9,656 nt of DNA from Actinomycetota bacterium (GCA_947381255.1 CANCUC010000021.1:1-9656); one strand, 5' to 3'. Shown: positions 1 to 7,214, counted from the stretch's first letter. A program made the numbers and translations. Notes: a model not told the origin generated them from the sequence alone.

Positions 1-74
1 TGGTCCTGATGCGACGAAGTTTTGTTAAGAGCAAGAAGAACCCACCGGTGAGAGAGATGGCTACCCATGAGTGA
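1..74 (+). CDS. Possible C-terminal tail of an upstream gene (partial)
   Basis: The frame beginning at base 3 is open to a TGA at 72-74 and reads VLMRRSFVKSKK, then NPPVREMATHE. A hydrophobic start followed by a basic, polar tail would suit the cytoplasmic end of a membrane protein. The stop overlaps the ATG of the next gene by 8 bases (ATGAGTGA), which is typical of translationally coupled operon genes. In several actinobacteria the gene before atpI encodes a MraY/WecA-family glycosyl-phosphate transferase, so that is a candidate, but nothing in these 23 residues is diagnostic. The other two frames stop within the first 30 bases. The call rests on frame and overlap only. Confidence 0.4.
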   Translation, partial: VLMRRSFVKSKKNPPVREMATHE

Positions 75-489
75 TGATTCAACGAATCTGATGTGGCGAG
101 GAGCGATCATTCCCTCCACTGTCGTGGCTCTTGTGACCGTCATCGGCTCTACGGTGGTTCGCCACAAACCGGGCTTCTTGGGCGCACTCATCGGGAGCGC
201 CACCGTCATTATCTTTCTCGGTATCCATCTCCTGATTTCTGCGATCTCCAAGAATCTTGACCCCATTGCGGTAATGGGCATGGCGATGTTCTCCTATTTC
301 GCCAAGGTCTTGGTCATGGGAGCTCTTCTGCTCATCGTCTCCAGAGTGACTGCCCCAGAGACCGTGGATCGGACAACCTTCGCCATCGCCGCACTCGCGA
401 TTACTGCTGCCTGGCTCGCGGGGGAGATCCGTGCCTTTTTCAAGCTGAAAATCGGGTTACCATTACCCCCTGCTTCGAAGGGCGATTAA
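67..489 (+). CDS. atpI: AtpI-like F1Fo ATP synthase accessory membrane protein
   Basis: A 140-residue integral membrane protein with four predicted helices at about residues 13-31, 37-60, 68-92 and 104-126, and a short hydrophilic tail rich in Pro and Lys. Length, topology and position as the first atp-associated gene match the AtpI (protein I) family. That family is thought to assist c-ring assembly or stability and is not part of the finished enzyme. Sequence in this family is poorly conserved, so the call depends largely on context. The ATG at 67 is preceded by a purine-rich GAGAGAG at 51-57, a weak ribosome site, and overlaps a possible upstream stop. The AtpZ-like gene starts 33 bases downstream. 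This gene and the next look richer in G+C than atpB. Confidence 0.75.
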   Translation: MSDDSTNLMWRGAIIPSTVVALVTVIGSTVVRHKPGFLGALIGSATVIIFLGIHLLISAISKNLDPIAVMGMAMFSYFAKVLVMGALLLIVSRVTAPETVDRTTFAIAALAITAAWLAGEIRAFFKLKIGLPLPPASKGD

Positions 490-522
490 GCCTTCCGACC
501 GCTTCAAAGGAGAAACGGCTTC

Positions 523-717
523 ATGGCTTCAAATAACGAAGAGGGCGCCCTTTGGTCGATCATGGGGTACCTGATTTCAGGTCTCCTCATCTGGGGCGGC
601 ATCGGCTTTGCCCTAGATCATTGGCTCCACACCCACCATTACTTCTTCCTCGGCGGATTGCTCCTAGGCGCCGGCGCCTCGATCTACCTGGTCTGGCTCC
701 GTTTTGGTCGCGAATAA
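523..717 (+). CDS. atpZ: AtpZ-like small membrane protein (putative F1Fo-associated Mg2+/Ca2+ transport protein)
   Basis: A 64-residue protein with two predicted membrane helices, about residues 10-31 and 40-58, joined by a short His-rich loop (DHWLHTHH, residues 32-39). The pattern of a glycine-rich first helix, then G-F-A-L-D-x-W-L, then GGLLLGAGAS fits the AtpZ/ATPase_gene1 family. Members sit beside atpI in many atp operons and have been linked to divalent cation uptake for ATP synthase. A good Shine-Dalgarno, AAAGGAG at 506-512, lies 10 bases before the ATG. It shares the operon with atpI upstream and atpB 100-110 bases downstream. The family match is by pattern recognition; the biochemical role is the least certain part. 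Confidence 0.7.
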   Translation: MASNNEEGALWSIMGYLISGLLIWGGIGFALDHWLHTHHYFFLGGLLLGAGASIYLVWLRFGRE

Positions 718-830
718 CACACATTGTTATCCGATTTTTAGTTTTGGTTTTTCCCCTCTTCCTAATAGGGTTCAGACGTCTTAATCCATACCCAGTGTCA
801 GCCAGCGTCGGCGAAAGGTGAGTGCGAGAA
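718..830 (+). promoter_or_regulatory. Leader upstream of atpB, possible weak internal promoter
   Basis: This is the longest spacer inside the operon. Its first half is strikingly T-rich (bases 735-765) and it holds an 8-base palindrome AGACGTCT at 774-781. TTGGTT (744-749) and TAGGGT (766-771) lie 16 bases apart and could be a poor -35 and an actinobacterial TANNNT -10, giving a second start point for the structural genes. Neither box is close to consensus and no terminator hairpin is visible, so read-through from atpI/atpZ is equally likely. Confidence 0.25.
814..821 (+). promoter_or_regulatory. Ribosome binding site deciding the atpB start
   Basis: AAAGGTGA matches the 3' part of the Shine-Dalgarno consensus. 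It directly abuts a possible GTG start at 822, leaving no spacer, but lies 9 bases before the in-frame GTG at 831. This favours 831 as the atpB start. Confidence 0.5.
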
Positions 831-1619
831 GTGCATATAACTGGCCATCTTGCCAGCGGACCGGGATTCGTCCCTCCGAGTACTACCGACTTCAAATTGC
901 CATCCATTTTTGGGCATAGCGACTACGCGACCAAGCCCGTTGTTCTCGTCTTTTTCTCAGTAATCGTTATCTCACTCTTCTTTATTCTCGCATCGCGTAA
1001 GGCTGCAGTAGTTCCAAGCAAGCTTCAGTTCGCTGGGGAATCTATCTATAGCTTTGTTCGCAAAGATCTAGGAGAAGAGATCATTGGAGCGGGCTTCTTG
1101 GCTTACGTGCCATTCCTCTTCACCCTCTTTGTATTCGTTCTTGTAAATAACCTCTTTGGAATTATTCCGCTCATTCAATTCCCGACGATGTCTCACGTCT
1201 CATTCCCGTATGTGCTTGCGATCTTCACATTTGTGATCTTCCATGCAGTGGGAATTAAGCGTCAGGGAGTCGTTAAGTACCTCAAAGGAATCGCATTCCT
1301 TCCAGGAGTACCAAAGTTTGCTTACATCTTGCTAACACCGATTGAGATTGCAACATATTTCTTGATCCGCCCAGTGACACTCTCGCTCCGGTTGTTCGCA
1401 AATATGTTTGCCGGTCACTTGCTTCTGCTCGTCTTTATCGGCGGCGGAAACTACATGCTTCATGACACCCACCTCTTCATGAAGATCTTGTCACCATTCT
1501 CCTTTGGCTTTGGCATTGTCATGACCTTCTTCGAGTTCATGGTCCAGTGCTTACAGGCTTACATCATCACCCTTCTCTCAGCACTCTTTATCGCAGGAGC
1601 GTTGGTAGAGGAACACTAA
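831..1619 (+). CDS. atpB: F1Fo ATP synthase subunit a
   Basis: Subunit a forms the two proton half-channels next to the c-ring in the Fo motor. With the GTG start at 831 it has 262 residues; an in-frame GTG at 822 would add three, but the ribosome site is too close to it. The polar N-terminus ends in a first helix at about 36-54, followed by four or five further hydrophobic stretches. The hallmark LSLRLFANMFAGH lies near 185-197 and contains the essential Arg (R187 here, equivalent to R210 of E. coli). QAYIITLL near 242-249 is the conserved last-helix motif that contributes to the proton path. Length and motifs are normal. It is separated from atpE by 62 bases that contain a strong hairpin. 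Confidence 0.96.
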   Translation: MHITGHLASGPGFVPPSTTDFKLPSIFGHSDYATKPVVLVFFSVIVISLFFILASRKAAVVPSKLQFAGESIYSFVRKDLGEEIIGAGFLAYVPFLFTLFVFVLVNNLFGIIPLIQFPTMSHVSFPYVLAIFTFVIFHAVGIKRQGVVKYLKGIAFLPGVPKFAYILLTPIEIATYFLIRPVTLSLRLFANMFAGHLLLLVFIGGGNYMLHDTHLFMKILSPFSFGFGIVMTFFEFMVQCLQAYIITLLSALFIAGALVEEH

Positions 1620-1631
1620 TTTTTCCCACAG

Positions 1632-1655
1632 TTCATCGGACTCCCGTCCGGTGAA
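1632..1655 (+). promoter_or_regulatory. Intercistronic hairpin between atpB and atpE
   Basis: Bases 1632-1641 (TTCATCGGAC) pair with 1646-1655 (GTCCGGTGAA) around a TCCC loop. This is a 10-base-pair stem with a single G-U wobble at 1636/1651, and one more wobble is possible outside it. No U-run follows (TCCCAAACAATGG), so it is not an intrinsic terminator. It sits 11 bases before the GGAAAGG ribosome site of atpE. A role in mRNA processing, stability or enhanced translation of atpE is plausible, because c is needed in roughly ten or more copies per enzyme. The structure is read directly; the role is inference. Confidence 0.6.
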
Positions 1656-1681
1656 TCCCAAACAATGGAAAGGCAACAAAG

Positions 1682-1888
1682 ATGCACGGCACACTCAACC
1701 TGGTCGGTTATGGCCTATCTGCAATCGGACCCGCAATCGCGACTGGTTTGATCTTCGCCGCCTATATCAACGGCGTCGCACGTCAACCTGAGTCACGTAA
1801 CGTTCTCCAACCAATCGCATTCCTTGGCTTCGCTCTTGCTGAAGCTTTGGCGCTCTTTGGTCTCGTTCTCGCATTCGTCCTTAAGTAA
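1682..1888 (+). CDS. atpE: F1Fo ATP synthase subunit c (proteolipid)
   Basis: A 68-residue hairpin protein of two membrane helices (about 5-29 and 43-67) joined by the polar loop GVARQPES, whose ARQP motif contacts gamma and epsilon. E54 in LAEALALF is the proton-binding carboxylate. The residues following it are A and L, not Ser/Thr, so this looks like a proton enzyme and not a sodium enzyme. The N-terminal GYGLSAIGP closely resembles streptomycete c subunits. The helix-packing glycine motif reads G16-x-A18-x-A20-x-G22, with alanine at two of the four glycine positions. It is slightly short for the family but complete. GGAAAGG at 1667-1673 gives an 8-base spacing to the ATG. The gene lies between two possible hairpins. 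Confidence 0.97.
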   Translation: MHGTLNLVGYGLSAIGPAIATGLIFAAYINGVARQPESRNVLQPIAFLGFALAEALALFGLVLAFVLK

Positions 1889-1901
1889 GAGTTAAGACTC
1901 T
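1888..1901 (+). promoter_or_regulatory. Small hairpin at the end of atpE
   Basis: AGAGT and ACTCT form a perfect 5-base-pair stem with a TAAG loop, starting on the last base of the atpE stop codon and ending 6 bases before the atpF ATG. It is short, AT-rich and without a U-tract, so it would be marginally stable. It may partly take the place of a ribosome site, because none is clear for atpF. Confidence 0.25.
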
Positions 1902-1907
1902 ACATAT

Positions 1908-2435
1908 ATGAGAATTCACATGGAGGCAGCAGCAGCCAACCCACTAGTTCCGAATATCGCGGAAATAGTTGTTGGTCTCATCGCCTTCTCCCTTCTCTAC
2001 ATCGTGCTTCGCTCACGCGTAGTACCAATGTTCGAGAAGGCCTTCACCGCACGTACCGAAGCAATCGAAGGTGGAATTGCTAAGGCCGAGAAGGCACAAC
2101 TTGATGCGCAGGCAGCTCTTGCTTCCTACAACGCACAGTTAGCCGACGCTCGCGGTGAAGCTCAAGTGATTCGTGAAGAGGCGCGCGTTCAAGGCGCAAA
2201 TATCATCGAAGAACTTCGAGCTAAGGCACAGGAAGAAGCGACACGCATTACTGCCGCAGCACACGCATCCATCGAAGCCGAGCGCCAACAAGCGATTGCA
2301 TCACTGCGTCACGAAGTTGGAACTCTGGCAACCGAACTAGCATCGAAGATTGTTGGAGAGGCACTTGATGATCAAGTTCGCCAATCAGGCATCGTCGATC
2401 GCTTCCTCAATGATTTGGAGCAGAGCAAAAAGTGA
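1908..2435 (+). CDS. atpF: F1Fo ATP synthase subunit b
   Basis: Subunit b is the peripheral stalk that anchors the catalytic head to subunit a. The 175-residue product has one N-terminal membrane helix (about 17-35), preceded by NPLVPNIAEI, a pattern typical of actinobacterial b. A long Ala/Glu/Gln/Arg-rich coiled coil follows (about 45-155), with the usual region near ASKIVGEAL before the delta-binding end. Two starts are possible, ATG 1908 and ATG 1920. Neither has a convincing Shine-Dalgarno (only GAGAA at 1910-1914 before the second), so the N-terminus could be four residues shorter. The stop overlaps the atpH start in GTGA, indicating coupled translation. Confidence 0.95.
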   Translation: MRIHMEAAAANPLVPNIAEIVVGLIAFSLLYIVLRSRVVPMFEKAFTARTEAIEGGIAKAEKAQLDAQAALASYNAQLADARGEAQVIREEARVQGANIIEELRAKAQEEATRITAAAHASIEAERQQAIASLRHEVGTLATELASKIVGEALDDQVRQSGIVDRFLNDLEQSKK

Positions 2436-3259
2436 TTGATCTCGGAGGAAATAGTCGTCAGTCATTCGCCACGCTTCGTGGCGTCTTAGATGAGAAGCTC
2501 AAAGCTGCCTCACCTGCTGATTGCACCGCGATTTCCGCTGAGCTCTTCTCTATTGTCTTCGCCCTCAACTCATCTGTTGGTTTGCGTAGAGCAGCAACTG
2601 ATCCTTCACGCGACAGCGCATCAAAGGCGGTTCTCGTTAACGATCTCTTTGGGAAGAGCGTTAAGAAAACCGCACTTGATATCTTGATTGAAGCGGTCTC
2701 ACTTCGCTGGTCTTCATCAATTGATTTTGCTGGAGCGTTCGAGCAACTAGCGATTGAAGCAGAAGCCACAGCCGCAAATGGCGATGGCACTATCGATCGC
2801 GTGCAAGATGAGCTCTTCTCCTTCCAATCAGTGTTGAGCGATAACCAAGATTTGCGTCGCATCCTTGGTGCACTCGCTGGTTCACCTGAAGGAAAAGCAG
2901 AGATCATCAACTCACTGCTCGCAGGCAAAGTTGCTCCTTCGACCCTTCGTCTCTTGACCTATATGGTCAACGACTTAGCTGGTCGGGTAATTGATCAGGT
3001 TCTAGAGGTTTACGTTCAAGCAGTTGCGGCCAGGCGCAATCGCTTGATCGTTCTGGTTCGCTCCCGTTCTGCGCTGACAGCAGCACAGGCCGAGAAGTTA
3101 TCTGCCCTCATGATCGAGCAAGTCGGTCAACCTGTTCACCTCAACTTCGAACTCGATCCATCTGTAATCGGTGGCGTCTCTGTTCGATTTGCTGATGAAC
3201 TCGTCGATGGAACTATCAGCACCCGTTTGCAAGAAGCAGGACGAGCACTAGCCGTTTAA
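2432..3259 (+). CDS. atpH: F1Fo ATP synthase subunit delta
   Basis: Delta joins the top of the alpha3beta3 head to the b stalk. The product has 275 residues, much longer than the roughly 180 of most bacteria but normal for actinobacteria, which carry an N-terminal extension. The C-terminal half has the delta hallmarks: helical segments followed by PSVIGGVSVRF and DGTISTRL (about 259-266) close to the end. The start is GTG at 2432, overlapping the atpF stop by four bases (GTGA), with GGAG at 2417-2420 as ribosome site 11 bases upstream. It is not fused to b, unlike the mycobacterial b-delta protein. The spacer to atpA is 61 bases and holds a hairpin. Confidence 0.95.
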   Translation: MIDLGGNSRQSFATLRGVLDEKLKAASPADCTAISAELFSIVFALNSSVGLRRAATDPSRDSASKAVLVNDLFGKSVKKTALDILIEAVSLRWSSSIDFAGAFEQLAIEAEATAANGDGTIDRVQDELFSFQSVLSDNQDLRRILGALAGSPEGKAEIINSLLAGKVAPSTLRLLTYMVNDLAGRVIDQVLEVYVQAVAARRNRLIVLVRSRSALTAAQAEKLSALMIEQVGQPVHLNFELDPSVIGGVSVRFADELVDGTISTRLQEAGRALAV

Positions 3260-3272
3260 CAATTTTAAGTTT

Positions 3273-3299
3273 CTCACTTCGGCAAATGTCTGAAGTGGG
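3273..3299 (+). promoter_or_regulatory. Intercistronic hairpin between atpH and atpA
   Basis: CTCACTTCGG (3273-3282) pairs with CTGAAGTGGG (3290-3299) around the 7-base loop CAAATGT. The 10-base-pair stem includes two G-U wobbles. The sequence after it is G then TTTAGTTAGAGG, with no proper U-run, so it is not a convincing terminator. It stands 8 bases before the strong atpA ribosome site. A processing, stability or weak attenuation role is inference. Confidence 0.5.
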
Positions 3300-3320
3300 G
3301 TTTAGTTAGAGGAGAAGAAG

Positions 3321-4871
3321 ATGGCCGAACTCACGATCCGTCCCGAAGAGATTCGCGATGCGCTGGCAAAGTATGTTGAGGCATACAACCCCGGCACAGC
3401 AGCCCGCGATGAGGTCGGAACAGTTACTGAGGCAGGAGATGGCATCGCACGTGTAGAGGGCTTGCCTTCCACGATGACCAACGAGCTTCTTAAGTTTGAG
3501 AATGGCACACTCGGATTGGCGCTGAATCTAGATATTCGCGAGATCGGTGTTGTTATCCTCGGCGAGTTCACCGGCATTGAAGAAGGAACTTCAGTTCGCC
3601 GTACTGGCGAGATCCTCTCTGTTCCAGTTGGAGATGGCTTCCTCGGTCGCGTTGTTGACCCACTCGGTCGTCCAATTGATGGAAAGGGCGAGATCAAGGC
3701 AGAAGCAATGCGTGCCTTGGAACTCCAGGCTCCATCTGTTGTTCAACGCCAACCTGTTAAAGAGCCTATGCAGACAGGTATTAAAGCTATTGATGCGATG
3801 ACCGCTATTGGTCGTGGACAACGCCAATTGATCATTGGTGACCGTCAGACCGGTAAGACCGCAATTGCCATCGACACAATTATTAACCAGCGCGATAACT
3901 GGAAGTCTGGCGATCCAAAGAAGCAGGTTAAGTGCATCTACGTTGCTATTGGCCAGAAGGGTTCAACCATCGCATCTGTTCGCGGAGCTTTGGAAGAAGC
4001 TGGCGCGATGGAGTACACAACAATCGTTGCATCTCCTGCATCTGATCCAGCTGGATTCAAGTACCTCGCTCCTTACACCGGTTCTGCCATTGGTCAGCAC
4101 TGGATGTACTCAGGACAACATGTATTGATTATCTTTGATGACCTCTCCAAGCAAGCAGAGGCCTATCGCTCAGTCTCCTTGTTGCTTCGCCGTCCACCAG
4201 GTCGCGAGGCTTACCCAGGCGACGTCTTCTACTTACACTCACGTCTGCTCGAGCGTTGCGCAAAGCTCTCTGATGAACTCGGCGGCGGTTCAATGACTGG
4301 ACTTCCAATCATTGAGACCAAGGGAAATGACGTCTCTGCCTTCATTCCTACAAACGTTATTTCTATTACCGATGGTCAGTGCTTCCTTGAGACCGACCTC
4401 TTTAACGCTGGTGTTCGTCCAGCCATCAACGTAGGTATCTCGGTATCGCGCGTTGGTGGATCTGCACAGACTAAGGCTGTTAAGAAGGTTGCTGGTCGCT
4501 TGCGTCTTGATCTCGCTCAGTATCGCGAACTCGAAGCTTTCGCAGCGTTCGGTTCTGACCTCGATGCTGCATCAAAGGCTCAACTCGAGCGCGGTGCTCG
4601 CATGGTTGAACTCTTGAAGCAGGGTCAATACTCACCTTACTCAGTTGAGCGCGAAGCGGTTTCAATCTGGGCTGGAACAACTGGCAAGATGGATTCAGTT
4701 GCGGTCTCAGATATTCGTCGCTTTGAATCAGAACTCCTCGAGTTCATCGCTACCCGCCACTCACAGGTATTTGAAGTAATCGCTGAAACTCGTGAGCTCT
4801 CCGATGACACTATCGCAGCGCTTACCAAGATCGTCGATGACTTTAAGTTGGAATTTGCGGCAGGACACTAA
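3321..4871 (+). CDS. atpA: F1Fo ATP synthase subunit alpha
   Basis: Alpha is the non-catalytic nucleotide-binding partner of beta in the F1 head; 516 residues, near the 513 of E. coli. The Walker A motif GDRQTGKT is at 173-180. Walker B (HVLIIFDD) reaches D273/D274. The arginine finger R377 lies in SVSRVGG. The N-terminal RPEEIRDAL helix contacts delta. The sequence ends near KLEFAAGH and lacks the roughly 35-residue C-terminal extension that suppresses ATP hydrolysis in mycobacteria. AGAGGAG at 3308-3314, 6 bases before the ATG, is among the strongest ribosome sites in the operon, consistent with the need for three copies. atpG follows after 7 bases. Confidence 0.98.
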   Translation: MAELTIRPEEIRDALAKYVEAYNPGTAARDEVGTVTEAGDGIARVEGLPSTMTNELLKFENGTLGLALNLDIREIGVVILGEFTGIEEGTSVRRTGEILSVPVGDGFLGRVVDPLGRPIDGKGEIKAEAMRALELQAPSVVQRQPVKEPMQTGIKAIDAMTAIGRGQRQLIIGDRQTGKTAIAIDTIINQRDNWKSGDPKKQVKCIYVAIGQKGSTIASVRGALEEAGAMEYTTIVASPASDPAGFKYLAPYTGSAIGQHWMYSGQHVLIIFDDLSKQAEAYRSVSLLLRRPPGREAYPGDVFYLHSRLLERCAKLSDELGGGSMTGLPIIETKGNDVSAFIPTNVISITDGQCFLETDLFNAGVRPAINVGISVSRVGGSAQTKAVKKVAGRLRLDLAQYRELEAFAAFGSDLDAASKAQLERGARMVELLKQGQYSPYSVEREAVSIWAGTTGKMDSVAVSDIRRFESELLEFIATRHSQVFEVIAETRELSDDTIAALTKIVDDFKLEFAAGH

Positions 4872-4878
4872 GTAAAAA

Positions 4879-5781
4879 ATGGGTGCCCAACTTAGAATCT
4901 ATCGCCGCCGAATGCGTTCGGTTAAGGCGACTAAAAAGATTACGCGAGCGATGGAGCTTATTTCTGCTTCTCGCATCGTGAAGGCGCAGCAGAGAGTTCA
5001 GGCCTCATCGCCATATTCAACAGAACTCACCAACGCTGTGCGCGCTGTTGCGCTCTCATCTAATACTGCACACCCACTTACATCTGTTGCCGAGAATCCA
5101 AAGCGCGCTGCAGTACTAATCATCACCGCTGACCGCGGTATGGCTGGTGCTTACTCAAACGCAGCAATTAAGGAGGGCGATCTTTTGATCGCTACCTTGA
5201 AGGCGCGTGGACTTGAAGTGGATGCCTACCTTGTCGGTCGTAAAGCGGTTAACTTCTATCGCTTCCGTGATCGTGCGATTACCGCATCATGGACAGGTTT
5301 CTCAGATAACCCAACTTTTGAGAAGGCTCAAGAAGTTTCTGCAGCCCTCATCGAGACCTTCCTCGCCGACGCAAACGCTGCCGGTGTTGATGAACTTCAC
5401 ATTATTTACACCAAGTTCAAATCTATGATCTTGCAAGAGCCGGTGGCAGATGTACTTCTTCCGCTTGCAACAACTGGCACCCCAGAAGGTGAAGCCACTG
5501 GATCTGCATATGAATTTGAATCAAGTGCCGAGAGTGTTTTGAACGCACTTCTTCCTCGTTATGTGGAAGCCCGAGTTTTCAATGCGATGTTGCAATCTGC
5601 TGCCTCAGAGCACGCAGCTCGTCGTCGCGCAATGAAGTCAGCAACTGACAATGCTGATGAGCTCATCAAGTCGCTCACCCGACTTGCGAACGCGGCCCGT
5701 CAAGCCGAAATTACTCAAGAGATCAGTGAAATTGTTGGCGGCGCAGATGCGCTTGCCTCAGCTAGCGCAGGGAGCGAATGA
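4879..5781 (+). CDS. atpG: F1Fo ATP synthase subunit gamma
   Basis: Gamma is the central rotating shaft that couples c-ring rotation to the catalytic sites; 300 residues, normal for actinobacteria. The N-terminal helix carries the conserved basic pattern RRMRSVKATKKITRAMELI (about 10-28). The C-terminal helix has ARVFNAMLQSAASEHAARR and then RQAEITQEISEIVGGADAL, the antiparallel coiled coil that fits inside alpha3beta3. Between them is the Rossmann-like globular domain (ITADRGMAGAYSNAA near 83-97). The ATG is 7 bases after the atpA stop. The only ribosome-like sequence, AGGA at 4862-4865, is rather far off, so translation may rely on coupling. The stop overlaps the atpD start region in ATGA. 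Confidence 0.97.
   Translation: MGAQLRIYRRRMRSVKATKKITRAMELISASRIVKAQQRVQASSPYSTELTNAVRAVALSSNTAHPLTSVAENPKRAAVLIITADRGMAGAYSNAAIKEGDLLIATLKARGLEVDAYLVGRKAVNFYRFRDRAITASWTGFSDNPTFEKAQEVSAALIETFLADANAAGVDELHIIYTKFKSMILQEPVADVLLPLATTGTPEGEATGSAYEFESSAESVLNALLPRYVEARVFNAMLQSAASEHAARRRAMKSATDNADELIKSLTRLANAARQAEITQEISEIVGGADALASASAGSE
5769..5774 (+). promoter_or_regulatory. Ribosome binding site deciding the atpD start
   Basis: AGGGAG lies only 3 bases before ATG 5778 but 6 bases before the tandem ATG at 5781. The second ATG has the better spacing and is preferred. Confidence 0.55.
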
Positions 5782-7214
5782 TGTCAGAGACAACCAAGTT
5801 GGCAGGAAAGCAAGGTCGCGTGGCCCGAGTAATCGGACCTGTCGTTGACATTGAGTTCCCCGCAGATGCAATGCCTGCGATCTTTAATGCCCTCACAGTT
5901 GAGGTGACTCTCTCAGGCGAGAAGCGCAAGCTGACTCTCGAAGTAGCGCAGCACATCGGAGATAACGTCGTTCGTGCGATCTCCATGGCTCCTACCGATG
6001 GAATGGTTCGTGGTTCTGAGGTCACCGACACCGGTTCACCAATTATGGTTCCAGTCGGAGATGTAACTAAGGGTCACGTTTTCAACACCCTCGGTGAGTC
6101 ACTCGATGTTCCAACTTCATCTTTGGATATCAAGGAGCGTTGGCCTATCCACCGTACAGCGCCTGCTTTCGATCAACTCGAGTCAAAGACCGAGATGTTT
6201 GAGACCGGTATCAAGGTTATTGACCTACTCACACCATATGTAAAGGGCGGAAAGATCGGCCTATTCGGTGGTGCTGGTGTTGGTAAGACAGTTTTGATTC
6301 AAGAGATGATCTACCGCGTAGCTGAAAACTTCGGTGGTGTATCAGTATTCGCAGGTGTCGGTGAGCGTACTCGTGAGGGTAACGATCTCTTCCTTGAGAT
6401 GACCGAGACTGGCGTTATCAATAAGACTGCATTGGTCTTCGGACAGATGGATGAACCACCTGGAACTCGTTTACGCGTTGCGCTTTCAGCTCTCACAATG
6501 GCTGAGTACTTCCGCGATGTACAGAACCAAGATGTATTGCTCTTCATCGACAACATCTTCCGCTTTACCCAAGCGGGTTCTGAGGTATCAACACTTCTCG
6601 GCCGTATGCCATCTGCCGTTGGTTACCAGCCAACACTTGCAGATGAAATGGGTCAATTGCAGGAGCGCATTACATCTACTCGTGGTCACTCGATTACATC
6701 TATGCAGGCAATTTACGTTCCTGCCGATGACATCACCGACCCAGCGCCACACACAACATTCGCCCACCTTGATGCAACAACAGTGTTGTCTCGTCCGATC
6801 TCAGAGCTTGGTATCTACCCAGCTGTGGATCCACTTGACTCAACATCACGCATCTTGGATCCTCGCTACATCGGTGAGCACCACTTCCGTGTTGCTAACC
6901 GCGTAAAGCAGATCTTGCAGCGCTATAAGGATCTTCAAGACATCATCGCCATCTTGGGTATCGATGAACTCTCAGAAGAAGATCGCATCTTGGTAGGTCG
7001 CGCACGTCGTATCCAGCGCTTCCTCTCACAGAACACCTTCGTTGCAAAGGTCTTTACAGGTATCGATGGTTCATTCGTTCCGCTCTCAGAGACCATCGAA
7101 GCATTCGAAGCCCTCGCTGATGGAAAGTATGATCACGTTCCAGAGCAGGCATTCTTCATGTGTGGTGGCCTTGCAGATGTCGAAGCTAAGGCAGCAGAGT
7201 TGGCTAAGGCTTAA
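5781..7214 (+). CDS. atpD: F1Fo ATP synthase subunit beta (catalytic)
   Basis: Beta carries the catalytic sites that make ATP from ADP and phosphate. From ATG 5781 it has 477 residues; the tandem ATG at 5778, overlapping the atpG stop, would add one Met but sits too close to AGGGAG. The Walker A motif GGAGVGKT is at about 163-170. GERTREGNDLF and the Walker B stretch VLLFIDNIFRF follow. The ATP synthase signature PAVDPLDSTS is intact. DELSEED (about 395-401) is the lever that gamma and the inhibitory epsilon domain touch. It ends normally with CGGLADVEAKAAEL. All expected catalytic residues are seen. atpC starts 3 bases after the stop. Confidence 0.98.
   Translation: MSETTKLAGKQGRVARVIGPVVDIEFPADAMPAIFNALTVEVTLSGEKRKLTLEVAQHIGDNVVRAISMAPTDGMVRGSEVTDTGSPIMVPVGDVTKGHVFNTLGESLDVPTSSLDIKERWPIHRTAPAFDQLESKTEMFETGIKVIDLLTPYVKGGKIGLFGGAGVGKTVLIQEMIYRVAENFGGVSVFAGVGERTREGNDLFLEMTETGVINKTALVFGQMDEPPGTRLRVALSALTMAEYFRDVQNQDVLLFIDNIFRFTQAGSEVSTLLGRMPSAVGYQPTLADEMGQLQERITSTRGHSITSMQAIYVPADDITDPAPHTTFAHLDATTVLSRPISELGIYPAVDPLDSTSRILDPRYIGEHHFRVANRVKQILQRYKDLQDIIAILGIDELSEEDRILVGRARRIQRFLSQNTFVAKVFTGIDGSFVPLSETIEAFEALADGKYDHVPEQAFFMCGGLADVEAKAAELAKA

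Noticed and set aside
499..518. Weak hairpin around the atpZ ribosome site (CCGCTTC pairing with GAAACGG, with AAAGGA in the loop).
   Set aside because: Only two 3-bp segments split by a mismatch; too unstable to claim control of translation.
774..781. Palindrome AGACGTCT upstream of atpB as an operator.
   Set aside because: An 8-base palindrome is expected by chance at this scale, flanks do not extend it, and no second copy was seen nearby.
587..907. Open frame of 106 codons on the minus strand across atpZ and the atpB leader.
   Set aside because: Arg/Gly-rich shadow translation opposite two well-supported genes, with no ribosome site and no recognisable domain.
2458..2928. Open frame of 156 codons on the minus strand inside atpH.
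   Set aside because: Ser/Ala/Lys-rich antisense shadow of a gene with clear delta-family signatures; codon pattern follows atpH.
3273..3310. Hairpin before atpA as an intrinsic terminator dividing the operon.
   Set aside because: It is followed by only three T and then a purine-rich ribosome site; the genes on both sides belong to one complex in canonical order.
6451..6906. Open frame of 151 codons on the plus strand inside atpD.
   Set aside because: Out-of-frame reading of the conserved beta subunit core; low-complexity Ser/Gln/His content and no start context.
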